Assembly: GCA_903813345.2 (NCBI GenBank)
Contig: CAIIXF020000012.1
Coordinates: 17,925,520 to 17,989,519, forward strand
DNA: 64,000 nt
DNA from: Owenia fusiformis
Lineage: Eukaryota; Annelida; Polychaeta; Sabellida; Oweniidae
Direction: 5' to 3'
The position numbers were made by a program, and so were the translations under genes. Each line of letters begins with the position of its first letter. Position 1 is the stretch's first letter. The notes below the pieces were generated by a model. The model was not told where the DNA came from. It saw only the letters and a program-made list of their open reading frames with translations, and ran no database searches. Positions 1 through 23,295 of the stretch are shown here, piece by piece.

Positions 1-739
1 GAGATTTAGTTAACAGTAATGAGAAAAGCCATTATGCCTGTAACGGAGTTGGAATTTTATGGTATTTTTCAATTGTTGACGGATGGGAAGAAATACCAAA
101 ATGAGGGGTACAAATTAAAAAGTAGGCCTTTGTGGAAATGTACGGCACAATAACGAGAACATAACAATAGGAGATCAAAGGTAAACTATCTTTGTCATGC
201 TTTCCTTACATTGGCAGGTTTCAAATGGCTGCAAAGGAGGATCACTTGTATGTATATGAACGCAAGTGGGAATAGTCCTTGATGCCAACGTTCCTGACTT
301 GTGATGTTTATCTAGTCGATCATTTTGATTCTCATCTTTCTGTTTTTAGCTTAACAATATCAAAAAGAAACAGTTGGAAGCCGTGATCTTGCGCGATAAT
401 ATTTGATTGCAACGTTGACCTCAGGAATGTACAGTACTTGTGAAGTGAAATAAATAGTCATTTGTTCATTTTTAAAGATATTCCACAAAACAGACAATCA
501 ACGTGCAAGGGCCTTTCTGATCTATCGCTGTATGAAAATAGTATACAGCCTATTAATTAAACTGCAGTTTCTTTAACAAACGAGGCTATGATTATTCACC
601 ATGACATGCTTATGAACATAAAGTACAAATCTTCTTTCGAAGATGAGATAAAATAAAAACGATCGTCTTGTTGGTTTGTATAAGCCAGGGGGTTCCCTCA
701 TAGGCTATATCAAATGACTAAATACGAAGTTTTCCTAAA

Positions 740-955
740 AACGTTTCTAGCACCTTGGAAATGATACTCGATATCGAACAAACTGGAGATTTGTGTTCTT
801 TGAGTTAGTGGTCTGAGAGGCCTGAGATCCTTCAGTGATGCTCTCGTATTTCCAACAGTGTGGCCTTTCTCAAGTTTCTCTATCAATGAGCTACGTAGAT
901 TCATAAAGACGTCAATATGTACTTCACGGAGGACACTTTGGTTTCCTATTAGAGG
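740..955 (-). other. Exon-like open stretch, unrecognised
   Basis: On the minus strand a pyrimidine-rich acceptor-like sequence (CCTTCCTCTAATAG, ending near 956) is followed by about 70 open codons, including VLREVHIDVFMNLRSSLIEK and LKDLRPLRPL. The codon pattern looks more protein-like than the flanks, but no family is recognised and no convincing donor or partner exon was found. It may be an exon of a gene running out of the window, an old transposon fragment, or chance. Confidence 0.15.
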
Positions 956-1433
956 AAGGCACAAATTAAATCGGCAATGTTTAAAAACGAATAAAACTGC
1001 TCTAGGGATGCCTTTGGCAAAACGGTCTGACTATTTGGTCTCATCACATTTGTCTCCTCTAACAACATAATTGATAATAAATTTGCTGACAGAAACGCTT
1101 TGTGCGTACGATTAGCAAGAACAACTGAGCCAATTCGTTACCATATATCTTTAAATTGCATTTGACTGTCTTGCCAAGCATGATCCAAGTGTTCCCTTAT
1201 AAGATCTATACCTAGATGGCAAATTGAAGTCTAGGGGCAGTGGAGACAGTTAATAGAATTACCTTGTTTGATTCAATACAGTGTAAAATGTCTGAATTCA
1301 ATTTATTCAGTTTGCCTTTTGATTGTTGCTCCAGCAACACTGAATGCATCACAATCAACTACAATGCTTGAATTCGCAAATATTATAATTAAAGCCTACA
1401 CTGAAACTCTCGAACTTTTCATTATCAATCAAA

Positions 1434-1588
1434 ATGTACATTACAAGGTCGAACCATATCATGTTTTAGACAGACTTAAACAACACTTTTGATAAATCAA
1501 GACATTAAGTGACAATTTCAAGTTTTTACCAATGGAGCCTATGACAGTCTGGCCCAATCAAAACAATTAAAAACAAGTCCTGACATCT
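1434..1588. repeat. Dispersed repeat, copy a
   Basis: This stretch resembles 12,106-12,273: both run from AATGTACATTAC through AATT/CATTAAGTGAC and GCAGTCTGGCCCAA-like words in the same order with scattered mismatches. No inverted ends or coding capacity are evident. It is an unclassified interspersed repeat. Nothing else was recognised between positions 1 and 2,794 apart from one weak exon-like stretch listed separately. Confidence 0.55.
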
Positions 1589-2796
1589 ATTTATTCAGCT
1601 TTCCTCAAATGTAGCCTCCCAGTAGATCCGTGATATCTTATCAATTGGTAGAGTTAGTACTTATATTTTTGAGAAACTTCTACCGGATGTAAACGATAAA
1701 GGAAAAGGTGAAGCAATTAAGTAATTAGAAGGGTCAATAATAAGCCGTCAACCGACATTGAGGTTCTTATTGCAAAATCTGGGAGCCATCAATGAATAAT
1801 AAGCCTTTAAAGCGATTTACTATACTAGTATATGGTGGTGTAGGGAAGTTATTAATGAGCCTTTAACACCTCATAAGCGTTGTATATTAATCTTTCAAAA
1901 AGTGAAATGCTTATCGCTGTCTGATTTCAACAGTTACTTGGGTAGCGCTAAACAAACACTTCGGAATAGCATGACCTAGGAATTGACCTTGAAGGATGTT
2001 CTAAAACTCCTCCAAGTGGCGTATTAAATATTATGCATATTTACCGTGTATTAGGCTTTGATCATCTTGGAACTATTCTCATTCTCATACTCATCACATC
2101 TTCCTTTTTATTAAAAAGAATTTGCTTAGTTGATCTGTATAATTGATTTAATTGGAAGGTACATTTTCAGTAAAACATGGGTTAACTCGAATGTAGTTAA
2201 ACTCACTCATGGCTAGCTTAACATACATTGTAGAAAGTCCATGAATTCTCATGATGTCTAGTAGTTTCTGAGCGTTATTTTTCTGGTGATATAATTATAT
2301 TTATAAACGAAATGATATTGAAATATTCTTTAAAGGCCCAGAAATGCTTACCTTGCATGCATAAAAACATAGATCATCTCTTTTGAAGGCTAATTATTAT
2401 CATTATAGAAGACGTCTCTGATCATATTTGAAATGTAGTTTTCCAAGATATAAATGACAGAAATTCTATTGGTTACGTGTATATTAAGTGTCTTAAGTGT
2501 ATCATGAAGTTAATCAATGTATGAATTAAATGTTAAGAAAATACTTTTTGTTTCTCAATATGTATGAAGTTGTTCAGTATGAGTGATATCCATACCATCT
2601 TATCTTTAGATTGTAATAATGGTTCCTGAAAGGGGCTTCAACATTGTTTCTTTATGTAATCTGGAATTATATTGGGTATTATTTGTTGCTTATGTTTAGT
2701 GATAAGGCCTTCATGTTTATACATTAATATAAATAAACTAAATTGGTCTTACGAAACACTTCTCGTGAATTTTGATACGTAATGAATTCCGAAATA

Positions 2797-3289
2797 CAGG
2801 GTGACACAAAAACACCCATGTTTTAAATTTGGAATAACTCTCTCAACAATTGAGGAATCTTCATGATTTTTATGTGTAGATAAAGTGTTCAATGGAAAAA
2901 AGATTGGTATGTTTGCGTAGCATTAACAACTTGGAAATTAAAAGTTATCTCATTATCCGTGTAGGCATGCTCTGAAACAAAATCACTCAAAAATGTAATT
3001 TAGAAAATTTACCCAATACGCAAGTCAATTCATCGAATTTGACAAAAATATACTGAAAAGTGGGTAGATATTACATACTATTGATAACACATACGTAACA
3101 TAGTGAAATCTATACAGAAATGACTCAACATAATGGCAGAAATCCTGATTTCAGAAAATTGTATTTACGAACATTTTTGATGATTTCACCAAGAACATTC
3201 CTGGATGGAAACCGTGATATCTCTAAATCTGATCGAAGGATATAGATGCTTATTCCAAAATTAGTAGGTGGTGTTTTTGTCTCATCTTG
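2797..3289. mobile_element. Tc1/mariner-type MITE with TA target duplication
   Basis: The element is 493 bp. Its ends are imperfect inverted repeats: left CAGGGTGACACAAAAACACC, right (reverse complement) CAAGATGAGACAAAAACACC. Both ends are flanked by TA (2,795-2,796 and 3,290-3,291). There is no coding capacity, so it is a non-autonomous element mobilised by a mariner-type transposase. The superfamily assignment is inferred from the TA target and end sequence. Confidence 0.7.
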
Positions 3290-3306
3290 TATAGAAATTA
3301 GGTATG

Positions 3307-3393
3307 TACCCTTTGCATTCGTTTGACTTCACTTCTTAAAAGAGAGCTTCGCCTTCAACTAGAAGTAGTTTAACTAGACTCTGCATGCAGGGT
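3307..3393. mobile_element. Short element (87 bp) with 10-bp target duplication
   Basis: The sequence runs from TACCCTTTGCATTCG to GCATGCAGGGT and is flanked on both sides by ATTAGGTATG (3,297-3,306 and 3,394-3,403). The element at 30,969-31,346 has the same two ends, so this is an internally deleted member of that family. Termini TACCCT/AGGGT with 9-10-bp duplications are compatible with a Mutator-like MITE, though the superfamily is not proven. From here to 5,711 nothing further was recognised. Confidence 0.75.
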
Positions 3394-5711
3394 ATTAGGT
3401 ATGCATCTTCATTTGATATTGTACACCAAATGATGACTCCTTAAATAAGCCTCTTTGATATAATTCTGATCATTTCTAGATCTATAATCGTAGAAAAAGT
3501 TATGTTTGCACTTAATTCCTGTAGCTAATTAATCAATATCCAAAACGATCTGTGGATTATATTACAGAACGTGTCGTCTTTCTTTCATTGGCATATCACG
3601 CGTAATAAATAAATATTGGCATTGACCCAAGGAATCTCTATGAAGTAACAATAGTTTGATTGACATATCAGTGTTGTTAAGACAAGAGATTTTCTCTAAT
3701 TTAGATCATCATCTGTAGTTCACTAACATTAATCCTGAAAATACACGATAATTTTAGTAATTACCGGATAAACTCTATAATTCCCCCTAAGATCGATAAC
3801 CCCAGGGCAGGGATGTATTAAAACGGATACTTAAAAAGAAATTGCATGACTACGACCCCAAAGATATAAATTGATATATAAACCTAGATACCTGGATTAT
3901 TTGAAACACGAGAAAGACTTGGGCTATACAAGCACGACGCCCAGTAAACTCATACTCGTTTCCCAGTTTGATTTTCAATATGAACACATCATACCTTGGA
4001 AATCCAAGATGCAGTAAACTGTCTAAACGGGTTTTGTCCAGTGATTTTTGCCGATACAACCCAGTGACTCTACTACAATCATATTATGCCCTAGGAATAT
4101 ACGATGCATATGTAGATACATAACGAGCTTTTCAAAGGCCATACTTGATAACAACATTTCCCTAATCAGCAGCAACATCGAATTACAAAGATTCCACGCC
4201 ATTTTGGAAAATTGGGAAATATTGCGGTAATCGTATTGGTCACCCCCACTGTGTGACCTTGCGCCAGAGCGTTTTTATTTTGACGGTTACATCTACGTCA
4301 TCAATAATCGTATCAGAAAATGTCAGAGTTTGAAACTAGAAGCAAGCTTATATTAAAAAGCAGCAAATGACAGATGTGTAAATTGTTTTAAGTAATACCT
4401 TTTATTTCCGAAAATATGTCATAGTTTTCCTTTCAGCCCTGACTTATTATCATTAACTATATTTGAATTGTGATATCAAATGTAGAAGTTATTGAAGAAT
4501 AATATGCAAAATTTTCCAAAGAATTGAAAAGTGCGCCACCTCTAACTTTAACTAACCTTTAAATCAAAGAATTATTATGCGATTAAGTCAGAATTGTTTA
4601 TTACTATTGAAATTAGGCATGACTCGGAATTGTTGTGAAAAAAAATATTGTAAAATATTTCGGTCTTTGTTGTACATTTAAACTATGATAAAAACAGTAT
4701 GTATCGTTTCAAAACAATTTGAACACTTGTGGATGAATTGTCAGAACAGGCGTTTGTTGTTACAGCTTTTCCATAAGATGAAAGGATCACTTACTGGGGA
4801 TCTCTTTTATCTATGAAATTAAGAAGTTTCCTCAAATCATCTGTGTTTTTAATTATATATCAACTTTTATGGGTTATGAGATTTTACATATGGGGGTTTT
4901 CTGTGTGTTGCATTTAATTCAATTGCACTTAACACGTGTGCATTAGAAATATTTTCAACTGATTCAAAGCCCAAGTGGAACTGGTTACATCAGATAATTA
5001 TCTTAAGTGGTACATAATACCTTCAGAAGTGGTAGATAACTCCACAAAACACTCCAACCGCAGTAGTCTTATATACCTAACATATTATCCTATTGATAGA
5101 CTATGACACAAGCCTTCTTTCTGAAAATAACAAAAGCTGAAACAATTGCTTAACTTAACAACTAGTCAATTCAATGTTGCAAGAGAGGCCATTTATCCAA
5201 GGTTTCATGGTCATGAAATAATTCGTGAAAGGAATTGTTTGTTTACTAATACACTCGTCGATATTTTCCCCGAGTAATTACAAATAATCTACGAGAGCAA
5301 TCAATTAATTGCCTTTAGGTTACACACATAGTATACATCATCTTTATCATCACCTCTTTGGCTTAATTTTGCCTCGCATATCTATTGCCTATCCTTTTTG
5401 GATACTGATTACGCCTCTTTATTGTGTCCACTGTATTCACCACTATGACAGTGACCCATCGTTTACATTTTACAATTTCACCAAATACGAATACAACTCC
5501 GGACAATCCCCTTAAGGGATACCATTCATTTTCATATCGTCTCAATCTGTTTACCTATACGAACAATGAACATGTAAATATATGGCTCCGCTATCTCCCT
5601 TTCTTTCTTACTTTCTATCACACGTTATTCCCTATCGTTTCCCTGTCTCTCAATAAAGGAATCTTAAAAACTAGTGTGAAAACTTTTAAACATGTTTCAT
5701 GTTTTTTTCAG

Positions 5712-15703
<9,992 letters not shown>

Positions 15704-17478
15704 TATAGTGATGTATATTTTGAAATCATCAAACTTTTCCTAATATATTAGTTTAAGGTTATAGAGATACGACGTCAGATACTGTACATCACGGCGTAAC
15801 AGTGTAATTGTTCATTTTACCGACAAAATGCAAAGATTTACGCGATAAATATGCGCAATGCTCCTCCAAGTAATTGCAAACGTTTTAATATTCGTGGAAT
15901 CTTCTTAAAAACTTCAAGTTTTGTTCAGATTAATGTGCGCTTCAATACAATTCTATATTCAAAAAGGTTGTGTCACGATATACAGAATTAGAATCACCAG
16001 AAAGTAGACACTTCAAACCCTACCCGTTTTCTTCTTTGTCACGCTTTTCGGCCCTGCGCTCTCGTTGTCGCACCGTCTTTCTAGACTCTTTCACAATGCC
16101 CCTTGTTATATTCAACTGATAAACACAGACGGGAAGATATTAAGGATTGTTAAATGCATTATTTGTAATTTATTTTAACTCGAATATTTAGTTTATTTAT
16201 TTAAAGCAATGAATAATAAAGGAGAACATATGATACGCTAACGGCGTAACGTCTTATTTTGTAAAGGCTTCACTTGGGGTTGCGGTGATAAAACGATGTC
16301 TATCTCAATATATACTGGTTCAAATTAAAAGCTGATGACGAAAAATTGTAGAAAAATATGATTTTGCTGTCGAGATATTGCGGTTTTAAAAGTAAGTACG
16401 CATTAAAAATGCAGTAAAATGCCGCGATGTACAGTATCTGACGTCGTATCAGAACGTTTAATAGCGAACACTGATAACTTATTAACACATTTCATTCAAA
16501 AGTGTCCGAAGCAGGCGTAACGTGCAGTAGACCGATTCAATAAAAGACAAGTTTCGGTTTGGAGAACGAAGTTCATCACTGCGCTAATATTTTTTATGAA
16601 AAATATGGAAATAACACCCAAACTAAATTAGGGATATTCAAAAAGAGGACATTTAAATCTACAATATGTAAAAATATCAAAATGAAGTAGACTGATGAAC
16701 TTCGTTCTCCAAACCAAGACTTATCTTTTTGTTTTGAAGTTACAGACCTCGTGAAGTATTATAGAAACGTGTTGTTAAAAAAAAGTCCAATGGAATTTAT
16801 TCGGATTGATGATAACATCGCTCTCTATGAGTTCAGATTTTTAATTCTGAATAACTACATGTAATACACCCAGGGCCCATTTATTCAAAATATTGTCTCT
16901 GTATGATATTTTCGTGGAATCACATATCAAGCTGCGTGTAATATTGCTATAAAGGTGTGTGAAGTGCAGTGTTGTATTTTTATATTTATTTGTAAATGTC
17001 ATATATCACTTCCAGAATACGGTCTTAAATGTAATCTAATAAATGCGCACATTGGGAAATGAATGTAGGTCATTCTCAAAAAGGTTAAATCATTTGACAG
17101 CGCATAACATTACAAAAAGTGTAAACGTACTTAATTACACCATTCCAAGACAGTACATAGGCTATATACAACTAATAAAATAATTTCATTTGTTCAATAT
17201 TTTCTATTGTAAGTAAATTAATTGAAATGTAATGCCCTAAAACTGTAAGAATGACGTCATGACAACATTTACTTGCAATTATACAGGGCTTCGGAACAAA
17301 TTGCATTGAGTGTTGTTGTATAATTCAATGCACGCTATAGTTACAAACTTTTGTATATAATTATAAAAAATATACATTGTAAATAGACTATAAATCAAAA
17401 TACTTGTTTACATATCGTATTATGATTGTATAATAAATATTCACTTATGCAGCTAGATCTAAATAAGTTATGTTGGCT
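15704..17478 (+). other. Esterase 3' flank and AT-rich intergenic DNA
   Basis: No further coding exon is seen. AATAAA occurs at 16,215-16,220, with later variants near 17,036, 17,170 and 17,430; any of these could serve as a poly(A) signal. A short inverted-repeat element lies at 16,542-16,730 and is listed separately. Confidence 0.4.
16542..16730. mobile_element. Short MITE with ~38-bp inverted ends
   Basis: TTTGGAGAACGAAGTTCATC at 16,558-16,577 is repeated in inverted orientation at 16,691-16,712, and the similarity extends outward into AAAGAYAAGTYTYGG. The 110 bp between are unrelated AT-rich sequence. No target duplication could be assigned. Confidence 0.7.
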
Positions 17479-18107
17479 TATTCACCTTTCCCCAAAGTCA
17501 GCTCATGAATATTATAATTAGCAAATATGAAATCTCTGACGTCAGAGTAGGGCAGTTTTTCGCGGGAAAATCTTAACACATTAGAAGTCAATGTGAATCG
17601 TGACGGAAACGGGTTAATTTTATTGTCAAATTATGTATGAGTAGTAATAATATTTATGATAAATGTCATGGAATTTAATTAAATATACTCACGTCTATCA
17701 CGGGTAGTATCTGAAGCCCCGCCATGATTTAGAAATCGCGAGCAAGTTCCCGCTGAAATCGCGAGCAATTAAAAGAAATGAAGGGGTATCTTTTGTTTAC
17801 TTAAATTGTATGTTGTACAAAGCGTTTTCATTTAATTTTATTCAATTATTACATGGCAGTGATACTAAAAAGCAACTACTGCAAAACAAGTATCACGATC
17901 TGATGTTCTGAATTTTGTTATTTGATAATTGGAGAGAGAATGTATCATCTTAAATCTTTATCTATATATTTCTATATTTTATAGCTAAAGAAGGTCGTTG
18001 CCCTTCAGTTGAAATGTTCATAGTCATATGAAATAAAGGTATTCTGAGTTTCACTTCCTAAAGCTTCACCGAAATTTATATATTTCCATTTTACCATATC
18101 CCTCAAG

Positions 18108-18205
18108 GCCCCGCTTCTAACATGAGCAATAAACTAAAGATCCCGCTGAAAACATGAGGAGGCCCCGCTGAAAACATGAGGAGGTCCCGCTGAAATCAGG
18201 AGCAA
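18108..18205 (+). repeat. Left subterminal repeat cluster of the 8.6-kb element
   Basis: Four direct repeats of a ~25-bp unit with core CCCGCT(G/T)(A/C)(A/T)AACATGAG. Arrays like this near the ends are usually transposase-binding sites. The mirror cluster lies at 25,788-25,874 at the same distance from the other end. Confidence 0.8.
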
Positions 18206-19837
18206 GTGTCTCTCCAAAATGGAGTGAAGCCCGATTTTACTCTGCAAATCTGCCACGATTGTAGCCAACGTAATAGATATAATAATTATTGATACTCTAC
18301 AGAGCACATGTATATCATATATCATTGTTATTGTTATTATTGTGACAACTAAACATGTACATGTGCGACTCTTTTAATATTATGTAATATCATTGTTATT
18401 TACGACTCTCTTTCATCATCAACTATCAATTCTTTAAAAAAGTCTCACGTGATTATGTTATTATGATAAGTTTTACCAGTGCAAGAGGCGCATATACGTA
18501 TGTTTAGGCCATCATAAAAAAGTATCAAAAATATTACGGACTTTCCTAACCGCCCACCCGTATTTGACTCCCATACAATAATTCCCTGAGCCAGATGGCC
18601 TAATGCCAACCCCCTCTCATGAAGATGACCGATGACAAAGTTGTGCAGCAACCCAGTGGCTGTTAGACTACCCTAAGCTAAAATGAACGGATGTGATTCA
18701 TGTGAAGCAGGGATCTTATCTGGAAATAGCAGCATCCAATTGCAAAAACTCGGCAATACAATAAACTGCTGTAAAAATAAAATTAATGTTAAGTTGATGA
18801 TTTCGCGCGTCATGTGGAACCAAGTGTTTAAAAGATGAGAGGAATTCCATCATGTTGAAGTACAGGTCGCATTTCAGCATCATATGGATCGGTGTTTCCG
18901 ATTGTCATGTCTTGTCTGGTTTGCTCAGCCAGCTAAAAATGTCATGTGAGATACAATGAGACGCGCAAATTAAGAAGCACGGGACATGTGGAGCTCAGTT
19001 TAGAATCAAAATTCAACATACTGTAGTATAGGTAGCCATCGAATCAGATTTAAGGAAACAAAAGGCAAGCAATTATGGCAATGGACTCAACACGTTAGTG
19101 ATTTTGTTAATCACATCTTGGTACTGGCGGGAAGACGCACAAAATGAGAAGCTGACGCCCTGAATGATAAGGTCATTTTGAATTCCATTATGGAAACAGA
19201 TTTAAAATCAGAAATATTATTATTGAAATAATACATTCAAAATGATTTGGTTCGTAATCGTAATAGATAAGGGAGTTTAAGCTTGCAAATAAAATCTAAA
19301 GGTCAACCTATACGTATGACCAATCGCCAAAACAAATGCATCGTTTAAATATTTCCCGTTCACGTTTAGGTTGTAAAAAACATCGTAAGCTTAAACAACC
19401 TATTATCACGATACATCAACGTCTAGTATAAATTGTTAACACTTTTAACACCAATGCAAAGATTGAACAAATGAATGGTTCATCTTTTGTAACGTTTGTA
19501 TAATACTGTAAACGACAATGGAGGAATTCCTGTTAATAATCAAAGATTCGAGGTAATAAATAATGTGGATGGATATCTGAAAGAACGGGAAAACCGGTGT
19601 AAAGGGTAGGAGGTCCTATCAAATTATGGTCCTACTCTCCATTGATTTATATGGTGACCTCAATAGAACTCTTTCCCTCATTATCTTATACGCAATTAGG
19701 GCTAGTAACATGTAAGGGCCTTTAAGAAAGGGACCATAATCCCTGGGGGACCATCATTTCTTTCACACCGGCCACGGCCAAGAAATCAAAACTGGACATT
19801 AATATACTAAAATTATTCTACGGTTGGGTGGAAATTT

Positions 19838-20085
19838 TCTGAAATTTGGCCAATTGAACAATGTCAACCAAATGACCAAAAATGGTATGAGATTAACAGA
19901 TCATCCTATAGTCGGTTCAGGATATTTGCAGTATCCCTTGGGCAATATAATGTATCAATCCTCGGGACCTAAGGCCCTCGGACAGATATATTATATTGGC
20001 CTCGGGATAATCCCAATATCCTGAACCGACTATAGGATGATCTGTTTATCCCATACCAATCACATTGTTCAATTGGCCAAAGCTT
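19838..20085. repeat. Palindromic repeat, ~250 bp
   Basis: TTTGGCCAATTGAACAATGT and CCTATAGTCGGTTCAGGATA in the left half are mirrored by ATATCCTGAACCGACTATAG and ACATTGTTCAATTGGCCAAA on the right. The centre holds a GGCCTCGGG/CCTCGGGACC and CAGATATATTATATTGG core. The same words recur at 39,650-39,720 and 40,640-40,870, so this belongs to a family with copies in two of the large elements. Confidence 0.75.
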
Positions 20086-20450
20086 TGCAACCAACCATGG
20101 AATTATTCTAAAATATTCATGTCCAGTTTTGTATTCTTGTCCGTAGCCGGATTTTCCTGTTCAAATTGTTGTTCACAGTATGCGAACGTTACAAAAAAGA
20201 ACCAATACGAGAACAGCGATTATGACGTAGCGGGCAGATATACTGACGAGTCGCAAAAAGGTGGCGCATTTGTTTTTAAGGGTATCGCGTGAATGTAACT
20301 TTGATTCCCCGGATTATAAGATAATATATTAATTAAAGTTATATATCATTTTAAAGCTGTTTCGATGAAGTTTTTAGATCAACTACACTCCGTTCACAAT
20401 TCTTGCGCGTTCTTTTTAAAAAAAAGTTTTTTACCAAAACATCTGGCATG

Positions 20451-21269
20451 AATATCCCTAGCCTTGCCCAAGTCGGTATTTTTTACTTATCTGATCTTGA
20501 ATTATTACCGCCTTGTACAATCCAATACATCTCCGCTGCTATTATGCTGAGATATTCAACGGTTTCGAAATTTCCATAATACCTACGCTATCAGGGGTAT
20601 CGCGAAACCTTGTTGATTAACAGATATACGCGTGGACACGACGTGTGACTTCAGGCTGATTGACCAATCAAAACGTTATCAGGTTGAGCTGCACAGCAAA
20701 GCAATCTTCCCGTCTACGACTTGAAATTCAATGATCTGATCGATCGTTTCTTTAGAGTTACAATATATTATGTAATTAAATGTACATAGGGAATGTAAGA
20801 GTCATTAATATAAATTAAATCATGCAATAGATTTAAAACTGATCTCGCGATGAAAATGCAAGACCTAGTCCAATGCAGCGGGTCATGTAGTCGTCGATCA
20901 GTGATTGAATCTCAGCCTACATGTTAGAATTCAGCGATCGTTTCAACGTTTATTGTTGAAATCTTCTAACCTCCGGTTACCGATCGATGTCTAGCATCCA
21001 CTTAACTCTGATTGATATTTATCTGATAAAATATTTGTATTTTCATGATGAATTCATGCAAGATTTGTTCGTGAAAAGTCCCGACGAAAAGTGTACTTGT
21101 TTTTGACCGTGCATAATAATGAGCTAGCGCTGCAGGGCCGTCGTTGATTGGTCAAATTTTACCGACATAAACATCGAGTCGGTAAAGCACGTGGCTTTCT
21201 CTTTTGTACAAGGCGGTCATAATAGAAATCGGATAGTAAAATAGACCGACTTGGGCAAGGCTAGAATAT
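20451..21269. mobile_element. Foldback repeat, ~0.8 kb
   Basis: CCTAGCCTTGCCCAAGTCGG and CCGCCTTGTACAA on the left are mirrored at 21,245-21,269 and 21,204-21,216. Both arms also contain ATTGACCAATC/GATTGGTCAA words. There is no coding capacity; it is nested inside the 8.6-kb element. Confidence 0.6.
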
Positions 21270-21715
21270 CCCCTGTTGACATGTTACATTTTGAATTATT
21301 TTTCGTCTTTAAAAGCTCAAAACTCAAACAATATATGACTATTATACTTATTTTTCGTCTTGATAAAGGTAGATGGAAGTATTTCAAAGGATGAATTTTA
21401 GTAAGCGTCCCATATTGTGACGTCATAGAGTTTGAAAAATAGAATCTGTTGACAGCGACCTTTTTTGCTCATTTTTTGTTACCTTCAACTTTTCAGGTGT
21501 ACATTAAACAAAAAATACGAGATCAATTTTTAATAAATCATACATGATTATTTTGCTCTTAAACTCTAGTTCATTAATAAATAGTTGATTTTGTTCGCAA
21601 AAGTATGTGTTTTCTGTTGTATGTGGAAAAGTGGAGGACGAAAGGTTTTCAAAATTCATTAAGATAGGGCTAATTTACGCCATTCGCCTATTTTCAAGCA
21701 CAGCAACACGTATAC

Positions 21716-22300
21716 GAGGGTTGTCCCAGAAGTAATGCACTATATGCTCTAACTTTCTTTAATATTCTTCAATTCAGCTGAAATTTTGTTAGTACCGCGT
21801 GATAGACAGCAAAGTGTTCATACAAGAGTCATACTCTTGCAAGAATACATCCTATTCCCCCCCAAATTGCCACCACCTTTTGCACATAAAGATGCGCTCA
21901 TCTCTCCATGTCATGCATGGTTCAGCCCTGAGTCATCTGTGGGTTAAAGCGAAGAAAAAGCCCATTGGCAATTCTTTCTCGAAGTTTTGCAATATCTGGT
22001 GGAGGAATGAATAGCACAGATGCTCCTGAGATAGCTCCAAAAGAAAAATTCACAACAATTCAAGTCAGGAGAACTTCCATTGGTACTTAGCCCTTGCACT
22101 GATTTTTGCAATATTTTAAACTTGGTCCAGAGCCGATTTTGACCCACTGTGCAAATGGAAGGATTTCTCACCCAACCATGACCACATGTGAATGAATGAC
22201 ATATCATTGCAAAGAGGAGGACGTGGCTTTATGGTACATTGGATGAAATTTATGGAGTCACCTCTAGTTTTGTGATTTTACGAGATAACTGCTTGTTGCG
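21716..22300 (-). mobile_element. Mariner-like relic, transposase C-terminal fragment
   Basis: It begins with the end sequence CGAGGGTTGTCCCAGAAGTA at 21,716. On the minus strand at about 21,950-22,170 the reading SPDLNCCEFFFWSYLRS is visible, resembling the third catalytic block of mariner-type transposases (S-P-D-L-x-P-x-D-F-x-L-W). Stops and shifts interrupt it. The opposite end was not located. Confidence 0.6.
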
Positions 22301-22950
22301 TTTTTTATTCGTCCTGTATAGTGTATGTGGGGAGTTATCGCTAAAGTACGAGACCGGGATGGATATGGGCTGTATCCACTCCGGTACCGCTCCTGAAAAT
22401 CGAACTCAATAAATACTTTTTACTCAATTTACGAAATAAAGATTTTTTTAAACTTTACTCCAAGGAGGATTGGCTCCCAGAGTGCACCACCGATATTCTG
22501 TCCCATATATGGGTATGTCGTAATACAAAATTCGAATTCAAACAGCCGCCATTTTGTTCACTTCAACATTTAAATCGTGGATTTTGGTCTTATTTCCAAA
22601 CGAAAAATTCCAAAACTCACAAGAAATGATCGAGATATTGGTTCGAATCTTTTGAACTGTTTATTTTGAATTTATAGTCGGTTTTAATTTCAGAAAATAA
22701 CGACATTTCGACGTTTTCATTGTTGGAAAATATCGAGTTTCGATCCTGGGAGCCAATCCTCCTTACTTTACTCATGCTGTATATTTGAAATTTTAATATC
22801 AATTTATTTTATTGATCCGCTCCGGCAATATATGAGTGTAAAATCAAACTCAAAAACTACTTCTTGAGAAAATGCGTACTTTAGTATGTGTTTGAATTTT
22901 GGAAGTTAATTATCAATATGTTTATGTTTATGCTATAGAATACATCTGTT

Positions 22951-23060
22951 TTATCCCATACTTGGACGTGTTACGGGTACATAAAGCCGGCTTGTAAAAA
23001 CTTATATTTTCATCAGCGGGCAAATATAGCTTTACGTCCCTCTCCGAGCGGGCAGATAAA
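22951..23060. repeat. Arm of the CAGCGGGCAGATATAG repeat family
   Basis: TTTTATCCCATACTTGG followed by CTTATATTTTCATCAGCGGG matches both arms of the inverted repeat at 39,001-41,156. Here only one arm is clear. It marks the same mobile family inside the 8.6-kb element. Confidence 0.6.
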
Positions 23061-23295
23061 GTGACGTGTCGCAAAAAGGTCGCGCACGCATTGTTACACA
23101 TTTTCGCTTTTTAACACCACAGAATGTGACGTTTTTTGAGAAAAAATATACACATATGGAAATCCTTTCGTCCTCCACATTTCCCTCTATAAGTCAAAAC
23201 ATTTAAGGCGAATAACTCTGATATCGTATATGTATTAACAATGGGATAGGAGTATCATAAAACACGAATCAATTGATATTTTAGGTGAAATAAAT

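Noticed and set aside
1268-1492. Candidate signal-peptide exon for the esterase (MIQYSVKCLNSIYSVCLLIV...)
   Set aside because: It has a hydrophobic start, but no phase-1 donor and none of the family's N-terminal strand motif follows. It also overlaps a dispersed repeat.
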